This document shows, piece by piece, positions 51,433-62,237 of a DNA stretch of 64,000 nt. Within the stretch, counting starts at the first letter, position 1. Every line of letters begins with the position of its first letter. The translations under genes were made by a program, and so were the position numbers. This stretch comes from an uncultured beta proteobacterium. GTDB taxonomy: Bacteria; Pseudomonadota; Gammaproteobacteria; Burkholderiales; Burkholderiaceae_C. The notes below the pieces were generated by a model. The model saw only the letters and a list, made by a program, of their open reading frames with translations, was not told where the DNA came from and did no database searches. The DNA is taken from positions 1-64,000 of the forward strand of contig CAJAVE010000131.1 of assembly GCA_903945325.1 (NCBI GenBank). Reading direction: 5' to 3'.

Positions 51433-53775
51433 CGTTCTTTTTGCGGCCTTCGCAACTTTCTTTACGGGCGCCACTTTTTTAGCGACAACTACCTTCTTTT
51501 GAGCTGCCTTGGCCGCGGGTTTCACCGCTGTCGCAGACTGTTGGGCAGTGGGCGGCTCTTCAAAAGACTCGGTCAGCTGGCGTGCCATCGCGATAACCCG
51601 TTCCGGGTCGACGCCCAGTGTGCCCATCAGGAATTCGATGATTTCCGAGCGCGGGTTGGCCAGCGTAGGTTCAATCATCATTACTGCTGCTGACACGGCT
51701 AGTGCGCGCTCGCGGCTCACCGTGGTGGGTAGCAGTTGCTCCAGGGCGTTGAGGGCTTCAACCGGCGCCACTGCCGTGATGCGGGCCTGCGCCTTGAGCA
51801 GTGTCAGCCAATTGGTTTGAGCGCCGGCGTTGCCCAGCGTGTCGGCGGGCAGTTTGGCGAGCAACCTGGCCAGTCTGAAACTGCGCCGCTCAAACGAGCC
51901 AATCGACACCATGCCGGCCAGCACGATGCGGCAGACCGCTTCGGCAAAACCGCCTTCGGCGAGGTGGGGCAGAACGGCCGCGCGGGCGGCTTCTATTTCA
52001 TGCAGCGCGCGTGCATGGGCCACTTCAGCGTCAGGTGCGTCCGGCTTGAACAGTGCGCCTAACATCTTTGGCCCATACAGGGTGCGGGCCAGCTTCACGG
52101 CTGAAGCATCGCGGTCATCACGGTACTTGTTCAGCGCCTCGCTGATTTGCGCGTCCAGCTTTTTTTCCATTTTGCGCAGTGGGTTTTCATCAGACACCGT
52201 GACCCGGTTGGCGCGCGCCTTGTTGGCTTCTTCGTGAATGATGGATGCAAAGGGGAACGTATCCGAAAACATCTGGCGCTGCATGCGCAAGGGGTGCATT
52301 TTGGTCATGGCATCGGCCATGGGGCGGGTGGCCATCATCTTGATCCAGGGACGCACCAGTGATTTGTAGAGTGTTGCGTTGAGTTCGGACACCTTGCTGA
52401 TGGTGGAAAACAGGGCTTCTTCTTCACGTCCCTCGGGGTTCAAGGCCAGTATGTCTTTCATGGTGCGGTGCTCGTAGTGCACCGTGTAGTCGCCGGGTTC
52501 CAGTTGCTCCCAACGCAAGGACTCCAGTCCATCTTTGGCTTCAAGCTTCATCTCGTACAAACCGGGCGGCAGACTCTCGATGACGTCCAGCGACGTGACC
52601 AACTGGTCATGCTCCTTGCGTGCAATGTCGCCGCCCACAAAAATGCCCAGGTGACCCACGCTCTCGTGCAGCACGTAAATGATGGTGCGCCCGGCCGCAG
52701 CAATAGCGCGCTCGTCACCCCAGGTGTCAATGATCCAGTCCAGTGCCTGTGGCACGGGCGTGATGTTGTCGCCGTGGGAAGCGAACACCACCACGGGGGC
52801 GGTGATGGCACGCAGGTCAATGGCCTTGTCGCCATCCATCACGGTACCGCGGGCGAGGCGGTTGCCGACGAACAGATTTTCGACAATGGCCTCAATCTCG
52901 GCACCCGTCATGCGGAAGAAACCACCCCACCATTTTTCAAATTCCAGAAAGCGCTTGGCCTCAGTGTCGATGTTGGACCACAGTTTGTAATAGCGATTCC
53001 ACAACGTATTGGCCGGGTTGAGCTTTTCGAAATTCTCCACCAGGTGCGCACCATCAAAGCGGTCTGCGCCCATATCTGCGGTCATGGATGCCAGCCACGA
53101 GCCGCCCAATGCTGCGCCCGAGTAGCGCATGGGGTTCAGGGTGGAACTGCCCGCCCAGTAGGACAGCGGTGCACCTACGATCATCAAGGGGCCAAACAGG
53201 TCGGGACGCGTGGCGTTGAGCGCCATCATGGCCCAACCGGCCTGGCAGTTGCCGATGACAACGGGGCGTGCCTTGCAGGCCGGATGGCGGGCAATGACTT
53301 CTTCCATAAACCTGCCTTCAGCGTGCATCACGGTGAATAGCGTCTGGCCTTCTTCGGGTTGCGGACGGAAGGCGATGAAATACACGGCATGGCCGGCGCG
53401 CATGGCCACGCCCACTTCAGAGTCGAATTTAAAACCACCAATGCCGGGGCCATGGCCTGCACGCGGATCCACGACAACGACGGGGCGCAGCTTGGGGTTC
53501 ACCGGCATGCTGTCGGGTGGCAGCAGATGCAGCAACGCGTAGTTGCACGGCTGTGCCAGCTCTCGACCGTCCAGCACCACTTCGGAGTTGAACTTCAAAA
53601 GCGAAGGCGTGCCTTTTTCCAGGTTCTCGATGTAGGAGTTGCCCCGGTTGAGCAGCGTGTCCAGGAACAGCACGGTCCGCTGGGCGGCATCGGTCCAGTA
53701 GTCGCCCAAGTCAACGGCTGTCGCGGGGCCGGTTGATGGGGTGGGTTTTTGATTTTTGGTTTTTCGCTCGGTCAC
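51421..53775 (-). CDS. DUF3141 (PhaC-like alpha/beta hydrolase) protein with Lys/Ala-rich tail
   Basis: [42 protein letters not shown]...[13 protein letters not shown] start 53775 with SD-like AAAGGA; tail [33 protein letters not shown]. Confidence 0.88.
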   Translation of the reverse strand: MTERKTKNQKPTPSTGPATAVDLGDYWTDAAQRTVLFLDTLLNRGNSYIENLEKGTPSLLKFNSEVVLDGRELAQPCNYALLHLLPPDSMPVNPKLRPVVVVDPRAGHGPGIGGFKFDSEVGVAMRAGHAVYFIAFRPQPEEGQTLFTVMHAEGRFMEEVIARHPACKARPVVIGNCQAGWAMMALNATRPDLFGPLMIVGAPLSYWAGSSTLNPMRYSGAALGGSWLASMTADMGADRFDGAHLVENFEKLNPANTLWNRYYKLWSNIDTEAKRFLEFEKWWGGFFRMTGAEIEAIVENLFVGNRLARGTVMDGDKAIDLRAITAPVVVFASHGDNITPVPQALDWIIDTWGDERAIAAAGRTIIYVLHESVGHLGIFVGGDIARKEHDQLVTSLDVIESLPPGLYEMKLEAKDGLESLRWEQLEPGDYTVHYEHRTMKDILALNPEGREEEALFSTISKVSELNATLYKSLVRPWIKMMATRPMADAMTKMHPLRMQRQMFSDTFPFASIIHEEANKARANRVTVSDENPLRKMEKKLDAQISEALNKYRDDRDASAVKLARTLYGPKMLGALFKPDAPDAEVAHARALHEIEAARAAVLPHLAEGGFAEAVCRIVLAGMVSIGSFERRSFRLARLLAKLPADTLGNAGAQTNWLTLLKAQARITAVAPVEALNALEQLLPTTVSRERALAVSAAVMMIEPTLANPRSEIIEFLMGTLGVDPERVIAMARQLTESFEEPPTAQQSATAVKPAAKAAQKKVVVAKKVAPVKKVAKAAKRTSSR

Positions 53776-53960
53776 GGTCGTGTCCTTTAAAAATGCCTGA
53801 TCGTCGGCACTGTCCGGTAGAAGAATTGTGAACCTTTGCAAAGTGCATTGTTTGCGCTGGGTCATCGTTTCATGCAAGCCTGTCATTGCAGCATGGCTAT
53901 TGGCAGTGTTCAGTGGCAAACTCAATGCATCAATCAATTGCACCAGGGAAAGACACCGCC

Positions 53961-54821
53961 ATGGAACTTAAAAGCCTGCTCGAACAAACCAACAAGCTAC
54001 CCACTATTCCCAAGGTTGCCCAGCAATTGATTGCCAGCTTCAGCAATGACGATGTGTCTATCGACGACATCTCGCGGCAACTCTCCGCCGACCCCGCCCT
54101 CAGTGCCAAACTGCTGCGCCTGGCGAACTCGGCTTACTTTCACCTCTCGCGCACCATTGGTACCGTGGACGACGCTTTGCGCATGCTGGGCTTTGTCATG
54201 GTGCGCAATCTGGTGCTGGGCAACAGCATGACCGCAGCCTTTCGCAACACCAAGGGCATGGACCTGCAACAGTTCTGGCGCTACAACCTGTACACGGCTT
54301 GCGCATCGCGCTGGCTGGCCGGGCGCGATGGCGTCAACGCCGACCTGGTGTTCACTGTGGGCCTGATGCACGGCATTGGTCAGTTGCACATGCACGCCGC
54401 CATTCCCGAAGCCATGGCGCCCATCGACAAAAAGCTCAATGTGCTGGACGCGGGCCGTGCCGCGCTGGAGCAAGAGACGCTGGGCTTTCACTTCGGCGAT
54501 GTGTCGGGGTCGCTGGCCAAGATATGGAATTTCCCTGAACCCATCATTTTGGCCTTGCAAAGTGTTCCCATTCCGCTGGCTGCAAGCGATTTTTACGAAC
54601 CAGCGGCCTGGGTGCACATGGGTGCGTGGTTGGCGCGTACCGAGGTGTTAAAGACTGCCGCGGAAGATGCATTGGCCAGTTACCCCACGGATGTCGCCAA
54701 GCGATTGAAGCTGTCGCCCGATTGGGCGCCGGTGCACGGTGGCGACGCAACTTGCCCGCTGGAGGATGGAATGCCGCCTTTGAAGGAGTTGACCGACGGA
54801 TTGGAGGCGATGATCAGCTGA
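53961..54821 (+). CDS. HDOD domain-containing protein
   Basis: LLEQTNKLPTIPKVAQQLIASFSNDDVSIDDISRQLSADPALSAKLLRLANSAYF. Confidence 0.93.
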   Translation: MELKSLLEQTNKLPTIPKVAQQLIASFSNDDVSIDDISRQLSADPALSAKLLRLANSAYFHLSRTIGTVDDALRMLGFVMVRNLVLGNSMTAAFRNTKGMDLQQFWRYNLYTACASRWLAGRDGVNADLVFTVGLMHGIGQLHMHAAIPEAMAPIDKKLNVLDAGRAALEQETLGFHFGDVSGSLAKIWNFPEPIILALQSVPIPLAASDFYEPAAWVHMGAWLARTEVLKTAAEDALASYPTDVAKRLKLSPDWAPVHGGDATCPLEDGMPPLKELTDGLEAMIS

Positions 54822-54953
54822 AAAACTTGACTTGCATCAAAATGTGGATGTACAACCCGTCTTCTTGAGTCTTTAGCCTAGGGTTTACCCGCGTTATTTG
54901 GCACAATCGGCTTATTGCTGCGATGCAGCACCCATTGACTGGATATTTTTGCC

Positions 54954-56387
54954 ATGAACATGATCCCAAGTGAAGAATTCATTGAAAACGTCACCTACGA
55001 CGAGTTGAAGGTCGGGCGCAGCGCGCGCATGCTGCGCACCCTGACCTTGGCGGACATTCAGGCCTTTGCAGCCGTATCGGGCGACACCAACCCCGCTCAT
55101 CTCGACCCTGAATACGCCAAGGACAGTTTGTTGCATGGCGTGGTGGCGCACGGCATGTGGGGCGGCACGCTGATCTCGGCTTTGCTGGGTACGCAGTTCC
55201 CCGGTGCGGGCACCATTTACCTGGAACAGGTGTTGCACTTTGTCAAAGCCGTGCGCGTGGGCGATACCCTGGCGGTCACCGTGACGGTGTTGAGCAAGGA
55301 CGACGCCAAGAAGTCCGTTGAAATGGATTGCCAACTGGTCAACCAGCGGGGTGAGCGCGTGTTGCATGGTGTTGCCCGCGTACTGGCACCCACCAAGAAA
55401 GTGCGCCTGCCCAAAGTCAGCCGCCCGCAGATTCAATTGTTTGACCCCGAGGCCCGGTTCAAGGACCTGCTGGCCCTGGGCAATGGCCTGGAAGCTGTGC
55501 GCTGCGCCGTGGTGCACCCTTGCGATATTGGCTCGCTCAGCGGCGCCATCGATTCAGCACGGTATGGCCTGATCATCCCGGTGCTGATTGGCCCCGAAGT
55601 GCGTATCCGCCACCTGGCTGCCGAAGGTGGCATTGACCTCACCGGGGTTGAAATCATCTCCGTGGAGCACAGCCACGCTGCGGCAGAGATGGCCGCCACT
55701 CTGGCCGCCAAGGGTGACGTCGAAGTCATCATGAAAGGCAGTCTGCACACCGACGAGCTCATTCTCGCTGTGCTCAAGCAGCCCACGCTGCGCACCGGGC
55801 GACGCATGTCCCATGTGTTCCGGTTCGACATCCCGCTGTACAGCAAACCGCTACTTATTACCGACGCAGCGCTCAACATCCACCCCACGCTGGCCGAGAA
55901 GGTGGACATCATCCAGAACGCCATCGACTTCGCCCGCATCATGGGTGTCGATGAACCCAAGGTCGCGATTTTGTCGGCCGTGGAAACCGTCAACCCCGGT
56001 ATTCCCTCCACCATCGATGCAGCGGCGCTTTGCAAGATGGCAGACCGCGGCCAGATCACTGGCGGTATCCTGGACGGCCCGCTGGCCTTTGACAATGCCA
56101 TCTCCAGCGAAGCCGCAGAGATCAAGCACATCCACTCCGTCGTCGCAGGCAATGCTGACATCATGGCCGTGCCAGACCTGGAAAGCGGCAATATGCTGGC
56201 CAAACAGCTGGAGTACCTGGCCGGTGCCTCCGGTTCAGGACTGGTGCTGGGCGCCCGCATTCCCATCGCGTTGACCAGCCGGGCCGACGGCCCCACCAAC
56301 CGCGTTTCCTCCGCCCTGCTAGCGCTGCTGGCTGCACACAATGCGCGACGCACCCATGCGCGCAAGGTCTGGAAAGACAAAGAGTAA
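54954..56387 (+). CDS. Bifunctional enoyl-CoA hydratase (MaoC-like)/phosphate acetyltransferase
   Basis: AAVSGDTNPAHLDPEYAKDSLLHGVVAHGMWGG (MaoC) fused to a PTA_PTB-type domain (DGPLAFDNAISSEAAEIKHI). Confidence 0.93.
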   Translation: MNMIPSEEFIENVTYDELKVGRSARMLRTLTLADIQAFAAVSGDTNPAHLDPEYAKDSLLHGVVAHGMWGGTLISALLGTQFPGAGTIYLEQVLHFVKAVRVGDTLAVTVTVLSKDDAKKSVEMDCQLVNQRGERVLHGVARVLAPTKKVRLPKVSRPQIQLFDPEARFKDLLALGNGLEAVRCAVVHPCDIGSLSGAIDSARYGLIIPVLIGPEVRIRHLAAEGGIDLTGVEIISVEHSHAAAEMAATLAAKGDVEVIMKGSLHTDELILAVLKQPTLRTGRRMSHVFRFDIPLYSKPLLITDAALNIHPTLAEKVDIIQNAIDFARIMGVDEPKVAILSAVETVNPGIPSTIDAAALCKMADRGQITGGILDGPLAFDNAISSEAAEIKHIHSVVAGNADIMAVPDLESGNMLAKQLEYLAGASGSGLVLGARIPIALTSRADGPTNRVSSALLALLAAHNARRTHARKVWKDKE

Positions 56388-56402
56388 AGACCGGGAATCA
56401 TC

Positions 56403-57584
56403 ATGGCCATCCTCGCTGTCAACGCCGGTTCATCGACCCTCAAATTCTCCCTTCATCCACGCCACGGCGCGCAGGCGTTGCCCAGCGTGCTGAGTGGCAA
56501 TATCCAGGGTCTGGAGCCTGGTGGCTCGCCCGAGATGGGTTGGTCGTTCAATGGTGTGTCGCACAAGCAAACGCTGGCTGCAGGCGAGGGCAGCCCCTTT
56601 GCACGCGCACTCGTCGCGCTGCGCACGCTACTGGCGACCGAACCCGGCGTGCCTGCCATCGAAGTCGTGGCGCACCGCGTGGTGCATGGTGGGGCGGACT
56701 ACTCGGCCAGTGTCATCGTCACGCCTGAGGTGTTGGCACACCTCACGCAACTGAACTCGCTGGCACCCTTGCACCAGCCGCACAACCTGGAAGGCGTGCG
56801 CGCCTTCCAGCAGGCCTTTCCCGAATTACCGCAGATCGCCTGTTTTGACACGGCCTTTCACGCCACGCTGGCCGAAGTGGACTATGCATTTGCTTTGCCC
56901 CAAGCGCTGGCCGACGAGGGCGTGCGCCGCTACGGCTTCCATGGTTTGTCGTATCAGTTCATCATGGACACGCTGCTGGAGCGCAGCCCGCGCGCCCGTG
57001 GCCGCGTGCTGATGGCCCATTTGGGCAATGGCGCCAGTCTGTGCGCCGCGCGTGATGGCAAAAGTTGCGCCACCACCATGGGTTTCTCGGCGGTCGATGG
57101 GCTGATGATGGGCACCCGCACCGGCGCACTGGACCCCGGCGTCATCCTCTACCTGCTGGAGCAGGGCTGGGACCACAAACGCCTGCAAAACCTGCTCTAC
57201 AAGCAAAGTGGCTTGCTAGGCGTGTCCGGCATTTCGGCTGACATGCGCCGCCTGCGGGCCGAGTCCAACCCTGCTGCGCAAAAGGCCATCGCCATGTTCA
57301 CCCACCGGGTGGTGCGCGAAAGCGGCGCCCTGGTTGCCTGTCTGGGCGGCCTGGATGTACTGGCCTTCAGCGGTGGCATTGGCGAACATGACGCCGTACT
57401 GCGCGCCGATGTCTGCACACAGCTGGGATATCTGGGTGTGCACATTGACCCGGTCCTCAACGCAGCAGCGGTGGGTGATGCGGTCATGCCGGTACACCTG
57501 CCGCAGAGCACAGTTGAAGTGTGGGTCGTGCCCACCGACGAAGGCCGCGTTGCCGCGCGGGATGCTGCGCGACTGATTTTTTAG
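56403..57584 (+). CDS. ackA: Acetate/propionate kinase family protein
   Basis: MAILAVNAGSSTLKFSL, AHRVVHGG, HLGNGASLCA, DGLMMGTRTGALDPG. Confidence 0.95.
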   Translation: MAILAVNAGSSTLKFSLHPRHGAQALPSVLSGNIQGLEPGGSPEMGWSFNGVSHKQTLAAGEGSPFARALVALRTLLATEPGVPAIEVVAHRVVHGGADYSASVIVTPEVLAHLTQLNSLAPLHQPHNLEGVRAFQQAFPELPQIACFDTAFHATLAEVDYAFALPQALADEGVRRYGFHGLSYQFIMDTLLERSPRARGRVLMAHLGNGASLCAARDGKSCATTMGFSAVDGLMMGTRTGALDPGVILYLLEQGWDHKRLQNLLYKQSGLLGVSGISADMRRLRAESNPAAQKAIAMFTHRVVRESGALVACLGGLDVLAFSGGIGEHDAVLRADVCTQLGYLGVHIDPVLNAAAVGDAVMPVHLPQSTVEVWVVPTDEGRVAARDAARLIF

Positions 57585-57590
57585 GCGAAT

Positions 57591-57640
57591 CGGGCTCCAG
57601 CCCTCGTTAAATATGCGCAACCAGCTATAAAATTGATAGC
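57591..57640 (-). repeat. Repeat A copy, intergenic after ackA
   Basis: cgggctccagccctcgttaaatatgcgcaaccagctataaaattgatagc. Confidence 0.9.
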
Positions 57641-57652
57641 GTTTTATCAGAT

Positions 57653-60589
57653 TTATCGCACCCGGTTTCGCCCTTCGAGCTTCGCTCGGTACAGCGCCGT
57701 GTCGGCTTCTGAGACCAGGAAAGTTGGTGATAGGTCGTCCGCTGGAATGCAAGATGCCACACCCAGGCTGATGGTCACCACCGGGCCTGTCGGCGAGTTC
57801 GGGTGTGCAATGGCACGCGCCTCGCAGGCGGACCGCAACGCTTCGGCGATAGACAGGGCGCCAGCATGGTCCGTGCCCGGGATCAGGACGACGAACTCCT
57901 CCCCACCATAGCGTGCTGCCAGGTCACCGGCCCGACCCACTGCCTGCAGGAAAACATCCGCGACTGCCGCCAGGCACTTGTCTCCTTGGGGATGCCCTAG
58001 CGTGTCGTTGTATTGCTTGAAGCTGTCAATGTCGGCCATCACAATGGCAAGCGGCGTTTGTGTGCGGGCGGCGCGGCGCCACTCCTGTTCCAGGGCTTCG
58101 TCAAAACGTCTGCGGTTGGCCAGCCCGGTAGTGGCGTCGCTGAACGACAGGCGCAACAGGTGTTCGTTGGCCAGTCGCAACTCTTCAGTCCGTTGCGCCA
58201 CCAGCCGCTCCATCTCCATCTGCCTGCGGCGAAGGCTGCGCGTACGCAGGTGGAACAAGGCGACGATGCCGCCCATGGTTGCCAGAGCGGCCAGCGCCTG
58301 GAACCAGGTGGTCTGGTAGAGGTAGGGGCGCACGGTGATGGCAAACCCGTCTTTCAGTTCACTCCAACGCCGGCCGTCGATAGTGGCTCCGACGCGCAAG
58401 CGGTATGTGCCGTGCGGCAGGGCAGGGAATGCCGCCTCGCGGCTGCGCCCGGCATCGACCCAATCGCGCGTGAGGCCTTCTACCTGGTACCGAAAACGAA
58501 CCCGGTCCGCGTTGAGTAAAGTCATGGCGGTGTAACGGATGGCCAATGGCGCTGAACCGGGTGGAAGGGTGACGTCCGCCGCGGTGGGTTGACTGACTCC
58601 GTCGACCAAAACGTTTTCGATGGAAACGGCAGGCGGCTCACCCGTGCCGGGCAGGTGCAACGGGTCCACGACGACCAGCCCGTTGGCCGATGGCAGCCAC
58701 AGGTGCCCGCTGGCATCCATGCCTCCGGCGGGCTGCAGGCCGCCGGCAAAGGAGGTGCTGCGCAAGGCGTCGCCCGGGCCATAACCGGTCGAGGTGACTT
58801 TGGCAAGTCGGCCCTCCAAAAAGGCGTCCAGCTCGGCGCGCGGCACGCTGTAGAAGCCGCGGTTGCAGGTCATCCAGAAGTGTCCGGTACGGTCCTCCAG
58901 AATGGTCAAAGCACTGCCGTCCCACAGGCCGTCAGTGGGGCGAACGGAGCCCAGCTTGCCATCGCGCAGGCGATTTAACCCCATTCCACTGGTGCCGATC
59001 CACAGGCTGGACGCTGCATCTTCATGCAGTGACATGATCCAGTTCGACACCAAGCCGTCCGTGGTAGTCAGTGTAGTGAAGTTGCCTTCACGCAAGCGGT
59101 ACAGCCCTTGCCCGGGCGTTCCAAACCACAAGGTCCCGCTGCGGTCCTCCAGTACCGTGGTCACGCCTTCGACGGGCGCCCCCGCCACGCGCACGGCGCC
59201 GAACGCATTTGCATGGAACCGCGCCAACCCCGCGCGCGTGCCGGCCCAAACCACCCCTTTGCCGTCCTGGTAGAGCACACGCACTTCGGAGTGGGGCAGG
59301 CCTTGGGCGGTACCAAAAGACGCGATGCGCCCTGTCTTGTTCAGTCGCGCCACACCGGCTGTGTAGGTGCCTATCCAGATTGAACCGTCCTGGTCCTCCA
59401 TCAGACTGGAGATGTCGTCCGAGGGCAGCCCGTCTTTTTTGCGCAGGGTCTTGACCTGATCGCCTTCGATGCGGCTGAGCCCGCCACCGGCGGTGCCGAT
59501 CCATGTCACACCATTGCGGGCATGTAGCACCGAGCGCGTGTTGTCGCCCGATAGCCCCTCGGGCGTTCCCAGCACCACGAAAGGTCGATTGCGGAGCCGG
59601 TTCAGGCCGCCCACCCAGGTACCGACCCAGACGCTACCCTCCCGGTCTATCTGCAGCGACCAGATGTGTTCTCCGGCAAGGCCACCAGCGGTCGAGATCG
59701 AGGTGAACCGCCCCTCGCTCAAGCGGCTCACGCCGGCGCCCCAGGTGCCAATCCAGAGCGCGCCTTGCGCGTCGCGCGCCAGGGTGGTGAGCTGGTCGGT
59801 GGGTAGCCCGTCTGCCACCGTGTAGGTCTTGATATTGCCGCGCTGTACGTGGGCCAATCCACCCCCGGCCGTTGCCGCCCAGACGCCACCATCCGGATCG
59901 GCCAGCACCGAGCGCACCTCCAGGTGCGGAAATCCGTTGCCCGGGTTGTACACCCGAAATTTCTCACCGGCAAAGGATACGAGTCCGCCCCCGGAAGTGC
60001 CGATCCAGAGCGTGCCCTCCGTGTCGAACGCCAGCGAGCGCAGGCGATTGGTGGGCAGCCCCTGGGCCTGTTGGTAGAGCTTGGTCACGCCCTTGTCCCA
60101 CCGCACCAGACCGTTCTCGGTAGCGGCCCACACAGCGCCGTCCTGCGCCTGGGCAAAGCTCCAGACCCTGCGGCCATTGGTCACCTCGGCCGAAATGGCG
60201 GTCTTGAAGACGCCGTCGCTGTATACCGCAGCGCCCTTGGTGTGTCCGACCCACAACTTGCCCTGTGCGTCCTCCATGAAACCAAAAATGGGCTGCAGGG
60301 CCATTTCCGGCGCGCGGGTGGAGTCAAAGGTGGTGAAACGCACGCCGTCGAAACGCGAAATTCCGCCCGCCGTACCCACCCAGAGGTAGCCATCTCGGGT
60401 CTGAAACAGGGATTGCACCGTGTTCAGCGGTAGCCCCTGCTCGGTCTGCCAGACGTCGACCTTGTATTGGGTGAGCGATGTTTTGGCGGCACCTGGCTGC
60501 GCGTGCCCCGCCAGGGCCGACATGCCCGCCAGCACCGACGCCATGGCGACACTGCACAGCAACCGGGACAGGAGTTTTGACGCAGTCAT
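57653..60589 (-). CDS. Periplasmic beta-propeller sensor (Reg_prop/Y_Y_Y)-TM-GGDEF diguanylate cyclase
   Basis: Signal peptide, many repeated G.LWIGT.GGGL motifs, Y_Y_Y-like region, TM segment, RYGGEEFVVLIPGTD. Confidence 0.92.
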   Translation of the reverse strand: MTASKLLSRLLCSVAMASVLAGMSALAGHAQPGAAKTSLTQYKVDVWQTEQGLPLNTVQSLFQTRDGYLWVGTAGGISRFDGVRFTTFDSTRAPEMALQPIFGFMEDAQGKLWVGHTKGAAVYSDGVFKTAISAEVTNGRRVWSFAQAQDGAVWAATENGLVRWDKGVTKLYQQAQGLPTNRLRSLAFDTEGTLWIGTSGGGLVSFAGEKFRVYNPGNGFPHLEVRSVLADPDGGVWAATAGGGLAHVQRGNIKTYTVADGLPTDQLTTLARDAQGALWIGTWGAGVSRLSEGRFTSISTAGGLAGEHIWSLQIDREGSVWVGTWVGGLNRLRNRPFVVLGTPEGLSGDNTRSVLHARNGVTWIGTAGGGLSRIEGDQVKTLRKKDGLPSDDISSLMEDQDGSIWIGTYTAGVARLNKTGRIASFGTAQGLPHSEVRVLYQDGKGVVWAGTRAGLARFHANAFGAVRVAGAPVEGVTTVLEDRSGTLWFGTPGQGLYRLREGNFTTLTTTDGLVSNWIMSLHEDAASSLWIGTSGMGLNRLRDGKLGSVRPTDGLWDGSALTILEDRTGHFWMTCNRGFYSVPRAELDAFLEGRLAKVTSTGYGPGDALRSTSFAGGLQPAGGMDASGHLWLPSANGLVVVDPLHLPGTGEPPAVSIENVLVDGVSQPTAADVTLPPGSAPLAIRYTAMTLLNADRVRFRYQVEGLTRDWVDAGRSREAAFPALPHGTYRLRVGATIDGRRWSELKDGFAITVRPYLYQTTWFQALAALATMGGIVALFHLRTRSLRRRQMEMERLVAQRTEELRLANEHLLRLSFSDATTGLANRRRFDEALEQEWRRAARTQTPLAIVMADIDSFKQYNDTLGHPQGDKCLAAVADVFLQAVGRAGDLAARYGGEEFVVLIPGTDHAGALSIAEALRSACEARAIAHPNSPTGPVVTISLGVASCIPADDLSPTFLVSEADTALYRAKLEGRNRVR

Positions 60590-60623
60590 TTCAGACTGGA
60601 GTGGCGCGCGCGGTTGGCCGACT

Positions 60624-61580
60624 TCAGTTCAGCGCCATGCTGAGCTTGCGCCGGTAGGTGGCCACCAGCTGAGCCTGCGGGTCCTGCAGGGCGGCGGCCT
60701 TGCCGGCAATTTCGATGCCACCCGCAGTCTTGCCCGCTGCCAACGGGTCCACCTTGGGCTTGGGCGGTGTCAGCAGCTCCAGAATGGCGACATAGGTCTT
60801 GCGCGGCAGGGCATCATTCCAGGTCTTGTCGCGCATGATGATTTCCAGCAGCTCATCCATCGCAGCAGTCCAGTCACCGCTGACCATCAGCACTCGGGCC
60901 TTGGCCAGGCGGGTATCAAAGTCGCGCTTGTTGCTGGCAATCAAAAGGTCAAACTGTTCGGCCGTCCAGTTGCCGCGCGGGTCGCCCACAACGAACTGGA
61001 TCGAGGCCAGGAATTGGCCCAGCGCTTCAAAGCGCAACTGGCGTGGAATTTCAGCCAGCGCCGGGGCCAGCGCCGCTTCGGCGTCGTCGAACAGGTCGTT
61101 TTCGATCAGCAGCTTCACATAGTCGTAGCGCGCATCGTCGTTGCCGGGATTGATGGTCAGCGCCTCGTGCAGCTTGTGCAGGGCCGCTTGCGGGTCGCCG
61201 GCAGCTATCAAAGCCTGCGCGTCTTCGGCATCGGACTGTGCTTCCAGTACCTCGGGTGACGGAACATGCTTGTCCAGAAAGGCCTTGATTTCGCTCTCGG
61301 GTTTGGCGCCCATAAAGCCATCCACCGGCTTGCCGCCCACCATCAGCACGCAGGTGGGGATGGAGCGGATGCCAAACGCCTGGCTGAGCTCCTGCTGCGC
61401 GTCAGAGTCGATCTTGACCAGCTTGAATCGGCCCGCGTAGTCGGTTTCGACCTTCTCAAGGATAGGCCCAATGACCTTGCAGGGGCCGCACCACGGCGCC
61501 CAGAAATCGACCAGAACAGGCACATGGCTGGAAGCGGCAACGACTTCGGCATCGAAGTTTTCTACGGTAACGTTAATCAT
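60624..61580 (-). CDS. Thioredoxin with TPR C-terminus (CnoX/YbbN-like co-chaperone)
   Basis: VPVLVDFWAPWCGPCKVIGPILEKV; TPR-like C-terminal domain. Confidence 0.92.
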   Translation of the reverse strand: MINVTVENFDAEVVAASSHVPVLVDFWAPWCGPCKVIGPILEKVETDYAGRFKLVKIDSDAQQELSQAFGIRSIPTCVLMVGGKPVDGFMGAKPESEIKAFLDKHVPSPEVLEAQSDAEDAQALIAAGDPQAALHKLHEALTINPGNDDARYDYVKLLIENDLFDDAEAALAPALAEIPRQLRFEALGQFLASIQFVVGDPRGNWTAEQFDLLIASNKRDFDTRLAKARVLMVSGDWTAAMDELLEIIMRDKTWNDALPRKTYVAILELLTPPKPKVDPLAAGKTAGGIEIAGKAAALQDPQAQLVATYRRKLSMALN

Positions 61581-61662
61581 GAAGGCAGGCTCGGGGGGAA
61601 AAAGTAAAATTGTGAAACATTGCGGGACAGACCTTTAGCTCTGTCCTCAACCATTCAAGTTT

Positions 61663-62157
61663 ATGACCAATATTCAAATCGGCGTCGTCATGGGCTCCAG
61701 CTCCGACTGGGACACCATGCAGCACGCAGTCCAGATTCTCCAACAGTTTGGTGTCAGCCATGAAGCAAAAGTCGTTTCGGCGCACCGCATGCCAGATGAC
61801 ATGTTTGCGTACGCTGAAGCAGCAGTAGGTCGTGGCCTGCGCGCCATCATCGCCGGTGCGGGCGGTGCCGCCCACCTGCCGGGCATGCTGGCAGCCAAAA
61901 CCACGGTGCCGGTGCTGGGCGTGCCGGTGGCCAGCAAGCACCTGTCGGGCGTGGATTCGCTGCACAGTATCGTGCAAATGCCCAAGGGCATACCCGTGGC
62001 CACCTTTGCCATTGGCGCCGCAGGTGCAGCCAATGCCGCCCTGTTTGCCGTGGCCATGCTGGCGGCAGACCATCCCACATTGCGCCAGAAGCTGGATGAA
62101 TTCCGAGCCCACCAGACCGAAATGGCCCGCAACATGACCGTGCCACCTGTCTTATGA
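61663..62157 (+). CDS. purE: 5-(carboxyamino)imidazole ribonucleotide mutase
   Basis: [26 protein letters not shown]...[11 protein letters not shown]. Confidence 0.97.
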   Translation: MTNIQIGVVMGSSSDWDTMQHAVQILQQFGVSHEAKVVSAHRMPDDMFAYAEAAVGRGLRAIIAGAGGAAHLPGMLAAKTTVPVLGVPVASKHLSGVDSLHSIVQMPKGIPVATFAIGAAGAANAALFAVAMLAADHPTLRQKLDEFRAHQTEMARNMTVPPVL

Positions 62158-62230
62158 GCCCCCACGCTCCACCGTTGCACGGGTCGCTGCCCCCCGAGGG
62201 GGCTGACCTGCCTTGGGGCGGCCCGGCGGC
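62158..62230 (+). repeat. Repeat B copy 2 occupying the purE-purK intergenic gap
   Basis: gagcccccacgctccaccgttgcacgggtcgctgccccccgagggggctgacctgccttggggcggcccggcggc-type; 73 bp like copy 1. Confidence 0.85.
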
Positions 62231-62237
62231 AGGTCTT

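Noticed and set aside
61195-61235. Possible extra repeat A copy (cagctatcaaagcctgcgcg) in the thioredoxin gene
   Set aside because: Only a short stretch resembles the family; spacing and the second arm do not match.
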